This document shows, piece by piece, positions 7,170 through 10,826 of a stretch of DNA of 10,826 nt. Location of the stretch: positions 1 to 10,826 of the forward strand of contig JAQGHK010000123.1 in NCBI GenBank assembly GCA_028288875.1, given 5' to 3'. Origin of the DNA: Phycisphaerales bacterium. Lineage in GTDB: Bacteria > Planctomycetota > Phycisphaerae > Tepidisphaerales > Tepidisphaeraceae. The number at the start of each line of letters is the position of its first letter. Positions within the stretch are counted from its first letter, which is position 1. Made by a program: the position numbers and the translations under genes. The notes beneath the pieces are model-generated. The model was not told where the DNA came from. It searched no databases and was given only the letters and a program-made list of their open reading frames with translations.

Positions 7170-7198
7170 TCGACACGCCCCCGCCGCGTCCTTAAAAC
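7170..7198 (+). promoter_or_regulatory. Putative hisA promoter, leaderless type
   Basis: TCGACA (7170-7175, 5 of 6 matches to TTGACA) is followed after exactly 17 nt by TAAAAC (7193-7198, 4 of 6 matches to TATAAT), which ends 6 nt before ATG 7205. The predicted transcription start would coincide with the start codon. It starts 15 nt after the hairpin repeat ends. It is the best of the three leaderless-type candidates in the window. Confidence 0.45.
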
Positions 7199-7204
7199 GG
7201 CGTG

Positions 7205-7939
7205 ATGCGATTCACTGTGATGCCGTCCATCGATCTGCGCAGCGGGAAAGTCGTTCGATTGCAGCAAGGCGATTACGACCGCCAGATCAATTACGCCGTC
7301 GACCCGCTGGAGGTGGCCGCCGGCTACCACGCCGCGGGGGCCGAATGGCTGCACGTGGTGGATCTGGACGGGGCCAAGGAAGGGCGGGTCGCCCAGGCGG
7401 AACTGATCGGCCAGATTGCCGCCCATACCCCACTGAAAGTGCAGGCCGGCGGCGGTGTGCGGGGGACGGCCGATGTCGATCGCCTGCTGGCGGCCGGCGT
7501 GCAACGCGTGGTCATCGGCACTAAGGCGATCGAAGATTGGCCATGGTTTGAATCGCTCGCGTTGAACCCGGCGTACTCGAACAAACTGACGCTCGCCATC
7601 GACGCCAAGGCCGGCATGGTCGCCACGCGCGGTTGGACGGAAACCAGCACGCTGAGCGCCGTTGAGATCGCCGAGCGCGTCACCGATTGGCCGATTGCCG
7701 GGCTGCTGTACACCGATGTTGCGAAAGACGGCATGCTGCAGGGGCCGAATCTCGATCACACCCGCAAACTGGCCGAGGCGGGAAAGGTTCCGGTCATCGC
7801 CAGCGGCGGGGTAGGGACGATCGAGCACATCCGGCAATTGCTGGAACTGCCGGTCTTGGGTGTGATCGTCGGGCGGAGCCTGTACGAAGGCACGCTGGAT
7901 CTGAAGAAAGCGATCACGTTGGCATCAACGAAGAAATAA
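7205..7939 (+). CDS. hisA: HisA, phosphoribosylformimino-AICAR phosphate isomerase
   Basis: HisA catalyses the Amadori isomerisation of ProFAR to PRFAR, the fourth step of histidine biosynthesis, in the cytosol. The 244-residue product is a full-length half-barrel-duplicated TIM barrel. Visible motifs are MPSIDLRSGKVVRLQQGDY with catalytic Asp10, LHVVDLDGAK at about 49-58, the phosphate-binding QAGGGVR at 80-86, LAIDAKAG with the second catalytic Asp133, LLYTDVAKDGM at about 167-176, and the second phosphate site ASGGVG/IVGR at 199-204 and 221-224. The IDLRSGK start separates it from HisF. I prefer ATG 7205 to the adjoining GTG 7202 because it fits the -10 spacing; the difference is one residue. 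No other his gene is adjacent. Its TAA stop (7937-7939) forms the first bases of the following repeat. Confidence 0.95.
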   Translation: MRFTVMPSIDLRSGKVVRLQQGDYDRQINYAVDPLEVAAGYHAAGAEWLHVVDLDGAKEGRVAQAELIGQIAAHTPLKVQAGGGVRGTADVDRLLAAGVQRVVIGTKAIEDWPWFESLALNPAYSNKLTLAIDAKAGMVATRGWTETSTLSAVEIAERVTDWPIAGLLYTDVAKDGMLQGPNLDHTRKLAEAGKVPVIASGGVGTIEHIRQLLELPVLGVIVGRSLYEGTLDLKKAITLASTKK

Positions 7940-8098
7940 CCGCCAAGACGCCAAGAGCGCCAAGAAGAAAATGAACGCGGAGGCGCAGAGGACGCCGAGA
8001 AAAACGAAACCCTTAATTTGCCTTCTCAGCGTTCTCCGCGCCTCTGCGCTTAATTCTAATTTCGGTCTTCTTGGCGCTCTTGGCGTCTTGGCGGTAAT
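7937..8098. repeat. Outer inverted repeat, 'CCGCCAAGACGCCAAG' type, with a second repeat nested inside
   Basis: The 30 nt at 7939-7968 and 8066-8095 are perfect reverse complements and belong to the same family as the arms at 7074-7154. Here the arms are 97 nt apart instead of 8, and the extra sequence is a second hairpin at 7973-8053. The leading TAA of the element is also the hisA stop codon. The element lies between the convergent hisA and GT39 genes and could serve as a two-way transcript-end hairpin. Confidence 0.92.
7973..8053. repeat. Inner inverted repeat, 'GCGCAGAGGCGCGGAG' type
   Basis: The left arm (about 7973-8003) and right arm (about 8022-8053) are imperfect reverse complements over about 28-30 nt. 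Each arm has three units related to CGCNGAGA. The loop is about 18 nt. It sits entirely in the loop of the outer repeat, with a few A/T-rich bases on each side. It differs in sequence from the outer arms but has the same three-unit arm plan. Confidence 0.85.
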
Positions 8099-8106
8099 CC
8101 AAATTC

Positions 8107-9867
8107 CTACGGCCGCCGGACGAACGCGAGCCACGTCGCCGCGCCTTCTTCGGCGGTGCTCAGCAGCTTCCATTCCGCCGGCGGCTGAGGTCGTTCGTCG
8201 GACTTCCCTTGCCGCATGATCAGCACCATCGGCCGATCGATCGGCTTGAGCGTAGCAGGGTCGGCACGCAGCACGGTTCGATTGAGATAGAGGGCAATCT
8301 GCTCATCGACACGCCCCCGCGGAAGCCAGTCATACACCACCGCGCCCGGTGCCTGTTCGATGATCGCATCCGTCAGCGGCTTGAGCGGGCTGCGGCCATC
8401 CGTGCTGTCGCGGTAACCGAACAAATAGAGGCCAAGTAGCCCCAGCATCAGCACGAACGATCCGGCGGGCGCCGCCCACGCACGGCGGCGGATCAATATC
8501 GCGATCAATCCTGCGAGCGCCGCGACGGCGATCAGGCCCCAGGTGGCCATGCCCTTTGCGTACCACGGCGTACCGTAAATCGTCTTGATCGATCGGCTGC
8601 CCGCGATGAGCAGCGCCGCGGCGAGGCCGATCATCACCAATCCGTGCACCGCCAGCACGGCCACGTCGCCCCAGGTTCGCTTCGATTTCCAACTGCGCGC
8701 CCAGACCATCACGCCGTAGCCGCAGATGACGGCGGCCGGCGCGATCATCGGGAGCATGTAGCGTTCCTTACGATCCCGGAACCAGACCATCGCCAGGAGC
8801 GGAACGACCGAAAAAATCATCGGCACCCAGGCCGCCCGCTCGCGCCGGCGCTGCCAGAGCGCCAGCAGGCCGACGAGGCCGAAAATCAGCCACGGGGCCG
8901 TCAGAGCGCCCAGTTCCAGGTACACCAGCGGATTGCCGGCTTCGAGCGTTGTCGCCCCGGATCGGCCGACTTCCGTCGTCCATGTCGACGCGACGTGCTG
9001 AACCTTCACCAGCACATAAATAAACCACGGCAACGCGACGGCTGCGAACAGGCAGGTGCCAATTAGGATGCGGGCGGTGATGGAGCGGCGGCAGCGGCGG
9101 CGTGGCGATTGGTAGGTCTCGAACGCGATGCCGCCGATGGTGGCGAGCGGAGTCTTGTCGTCTGGCCCGGTCCGCCCACCCGAATGCAGAACGATTGCCG
9201 CGACCACCAGCGGCAACGCCGTTTCCGACAAAGCCACCGGGCCTTTGCACATAAACGCTAATCCCGCAGCGACGCTGCCGCCGATGGCCGCGATCCACCA
9301 TCGGCCGCGCAGCAGGCCATGAAAAAAGCAGGCGTTCGTGACGGCCACCCACGCGGCCAGGTGCGCATCCGTCGTGCTCTGCCGCATGTATTTGAGGAAC
9401 AGATAATTAGTGCAAACCGCCATCGCCGCGAACAGGCCGACCGATGGTCCTCCCCAGATGCGGCCGATTTCAAACGTGGCGAGGATCACGACGCACGCGG
9501 CGATCAATGCGGGTAGTCGCGTTTGGAACGCCAGATCGTGATAGGCATCGTCGCGCTGTTTCGGATCGTCCAGCCGAGCGATCGTCGCCGGCCTCATGGA
9601 AGCGGCCGTCACCCACGTCGTCAGCGGCGGCTTTTTCACGCGTGGGTCGCCGTCGAGTTGCGGCAGCAGTTTCGGGCCGCCGTGGCGCATTTCAAGCGCG
9701 GTCTGCACGACGATGTTTTCGTTGCCGCTGGAATAATCGAGCCAGCCGAGCGTCGGCGCGACGGCTGCAAAAAACGCCGCAGCGATCAGGACCGCCAGCG
9801 CCCAGGCCCGCGCCGTCGACATGGCCGGGGGCAGTTCAGCGGCGGCGTTCGGCAAGGGCTCGCTCAT
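8107..9867 (-). CDS. GT39 (ArnT/PMT-like) membrane glycosyltransferase
   Basis: The 586-residue product looks like a polytopic inner-membrane glycosyltransferase that moves a sugar from a polyprenyl-phosphate donor to an acceptor at the outer face of the membrane. About a dozen hydrophobic segments occur between residues 21 and 485 (for example 21-38, 119-136, 269-288, 322-338, 371-390, 403-422, 442-460, 466-484), then a soluble C-terminal domain. GT39/ArnT landmarks are LPQLDGDP plus KKPPLTTWVTA at 67-88, TTDAHL at 165-170, GLAFMCKGP at 202-210 and RKERYMLPM at 366-374. The first periplasmic loop reads GNENIVVQTALEM where family members usually have an Asp-Glu pair. ATG 9867 overlaps the upstream gene by 32 nt; the alternative ATG 9822 (residue 16) would leave a 13-nt gap and a shorter N-terminus. 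Translational coupling with the GT4 gene is likely. The sugar and acceptor cannot be read from sequence. Confidence 0.85.
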   Translation of the reverse strand: MSEPLPNAAAELPPAMSTARAWALAVLIAAAFFAAVAPTLGWLDYSSGNENIVVQTALEMRHGGPKLLPQLDGDPRVKKPPLTTWVTAASMRPATIARLDDPKQRDDAYHDLAFQTRLPALIAACVVILATFEIGRIWGGPSVGLFAAMAVCTNYLFLKYMRQSTTDAHLAAWVAVTNACFFHGLLRGRWWIAAIGGSVAAGLAFMCKGPVALSETALPLVVAAIVLHSGGRTGPDDKTPLATIGGIAFETYQSPRRRCRRSITARILIGTCLFAAVALPWFIYVLVKVQHVASTWTTEVGRSGATTLEAGNPLVYLELGALTAPWLIFGLVGLLALWQRRRERAAWVPMIFSVVPLLAMVWFRDRKERYMLPMIAPAAVICGYGVMVWARSWKSKRTWGDVAVLAVHGLVMIGLAAALLIAGSRSIKTIYGTPWYAKGMATWGLIAVAALAGLIAILIRRRAWAAPAGSFVLMLGLLGLYLFGYRDSTDGRSPLKPLTDAIIEQAPGAVVYDWLPRGRVDEQIALYLNRTVLRADPATLKPIDRPMVLIMRQGKSDERPQPPAEWKLLSTAEEGAATWLAFVRRP

Positions 9868-10826
9868 AAAGGGCCAGCAGTGTGCGGAGGTGGTGCGAAT
9901 AACTCAACTCGTCGCGCCGCGCGAGGCAAGAAGCCGACATCGCTTCACGCCGCATTAGCACGTCGTCAATCGCCGAGGCCCAGTCGGCCGGGTCTTCGCC
10001 AGTGACGACGCGGCCATCGATGCCGTCGCGCACGATCTCGGCAAATCCCGCATTGGCGGACGTGACGGTCGGCACCCCGCAAAGCATCGCCTCTACGCCG
10101 ACCATGCCGAACGGCTCGCGACGCGTCGGGAATACCAGAAGGTCGGCGTCGCGAAGCTGCGTGGCGACATCGCGCGTCGCGCCGATGAATTGCACACGGC
10201 CGCCGACGCCCGCCTGTACGGCCATAGCTTCGTACGGCTTGGGGTCATCCTTGCCGACGACACGCAAGGTCGCGGTGGGGTGCACGGCGATGGCGCGAAT
10301 GGCGACGTCCAAACCTTTGCGGGCGAAATCCTGCCCGACGAACACACATACCGGCGGCTGCTGCGCGGGTCGCGGCGCGACTGCAGGAAAGTTGGCTTCA
10401 TCGACGGCGTGATAGACCTTGACGAACTTGTCCGGCCGCTGGAAAATCTCGATGGCCGTCTTGCGCGTGTTTTCGGACAGGCAAATCGTGATCGGCGAAT
10501 CGTCTTTAGACAACAGCCGCCGCTCGGTGGTCACGAACGCACGCCGGCGAACGTTGCCCAGGCGCTGTGCGACCGAAATTGTCCGCCAGTCCGCGATCTC
10601 CAGCCCGGCCTGCGGTTGATAAATATCGCAGCGGCGGACCGGCAGCATGGAATGAACAATGTCGTCTTCGCCGCCATCGATATGACGATCGAGCGAGCGA
10701 AGAAAGCGGTTGTATCGGCCGAGCCGGGTGACGCCGCGGAAATCGAGCGCGACGCGGCGATCTCGCGGGATGTATGCTTCGAACGTCGCCGCCGCCACGC
10801 GTGCATCATGGCCTGCAGCTAGCAGC
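9836..10826 (-). CDS. GT4 glycosyltransferase, WaaG-like (5' end outside window)
   Basis: The frame is open from the right edge to TGA at 9838-9836. A GTG at 10798 is the first start candidate inside the window, but the nine codons upstream (LLAAGHDAR) read on without a stop, so the true start is outside. Counting from the GTG, residues 1-130 hold part of the N-terminal Rossmann domain, including the CDIYQPQAG stretch reminiscent of the CDVYHPHAG of WaaG-type LPS-core transferases. The C-terminal donor domain shows CVFVGQDFARKGLD (151-164), LRVVGKD and the GT4 E-x7-E signature with Glu228 and Glu236 (REPFGMVGVEAMLCGVPTV). The likely reaction is retaining transfer of a sugar from a nucleotide-sugar donor on the cytosolic face. 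Together with the overlapping GT39 gene it suggests envelope glycan or LPS-core assembly; the WaaG assignment is by resemblance only. Confidence 0.85.
   Translation of the reverse strand, partial: LLAAGHDARVAAATFEAYIPRDRRVALDFRGVTRLGRYNRFLRSLDRHIDGGEDDIVHSMLPVRRCDIYQPQAGLEIADWRTISVAQRLGNVRRRAFVTTERRLLSKDDSPITICLSENTRKTAIEIFQRPDKFVKVYHAVDEANFPAVAPRPAQQPPVCVFVGQDFARKGLDVAIRAIAVHPTATLRVVGKDDPKPYEAMAVQAGVGGRVQFIGATRDVATQLRDADLLVFPTRREPFGMVGVEAMLCGVPTVTSANAGFAEIVRDGIDGRVVTGEDPADWASAIDDVLMRREAMSASCLARRDELSYSHHLRTLLALYERALAERRR

Noticed and set aside
7074..8098. CRISPR array suggested by recurring CCGCCAAGACGCCAAG segments
   Set aside because: The copies are inverted pairs forming hairpins, not evenly spaced direct repeats with unique spacers, and no cas gene is present.
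7925..8219. Short frames on both strands over the nested repeat, one with a hydrophobic stretch
   Set aside because: They are translations of the repeat arms and loop, with no start context or family resemblance. The hydrophobic stretch arises from the repeat sequence.

Overview
The window is a GC-rich bacterial chromosomal segment with seven protein-coding genes, two of them cut by the window edges, and an unusually dense set of palindromic intergenic repeats. I see no rRNA, tRNA, CRISPR array, phage gene or transposase. The gene set (a DUF4159 protein with a cyclase-like front half, a eukaryote-type glycogen branching enzyme, an ArnT-like GT39 membrane glycosyltransferase), the near absence of Shine-Dalgarno sequences and the abundant palindromic repeats suggest a planctomycete-type bacterium, perhaps Phycisphaerae. 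This is inference from memory of such genomes, not a database result.

Layout: (1) 1-1458 (+), the C-terminal part of a low-complexity protein with a TPR-like helical tail. (2) 1459-1686, a long inverted repeat enclosing a terminator-like hairpin, then a promoter. (3) 1687-2415 (+), deoC, deoxyribose-phosphate aldolase. (4) 2548-4926 (+), an exported cyclase-fold/DUF4159 protein of unknown function, whose signal peptide is partly encoded by a palindromic repeat; a second, inverted copy lies just upstream. (5) 4971-7013 (-), glgB of the eukaryotic GH13_8 type, convergent with the previous gene. (6) 7014-7204, a divergent promoter region built around a long hairpin repeat. (7) 7205-7939 (+), hisA, ending in a stop codon supplied by the next repeat. 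(8) 7940-8106, two palindromic repeats nested one inside the other, between convergent genes. (9) 8107-9867 (-), a GT39 membrane glycosyltransferase, and 9836-10826 (-), a GT4 glycosyltransferase resembling WaaG. These two overlap and are probably one transcription unit running in from the right edge.

The two glycosyltransferases plausibly build or decorate a cell-envelope glycan such as an LPS core. The other genes are single-gene units of central metabolism (nucleoside catabolism, glycogen, histidine) without their usual operon partners. deoC, glgB and hisA each carry a -35/-10-like pair with the -10 hexamer only 6-7 nt before the ATG and no Shine-Dalgarno sequence, the pattern expected of leaderless mRNAs. 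I did not find a clear defence or mobile system. The most unusual content is the repeats: at least three related hairpin families, one nested in another, one providing a stop codon and one incorporated into a signal peptide.
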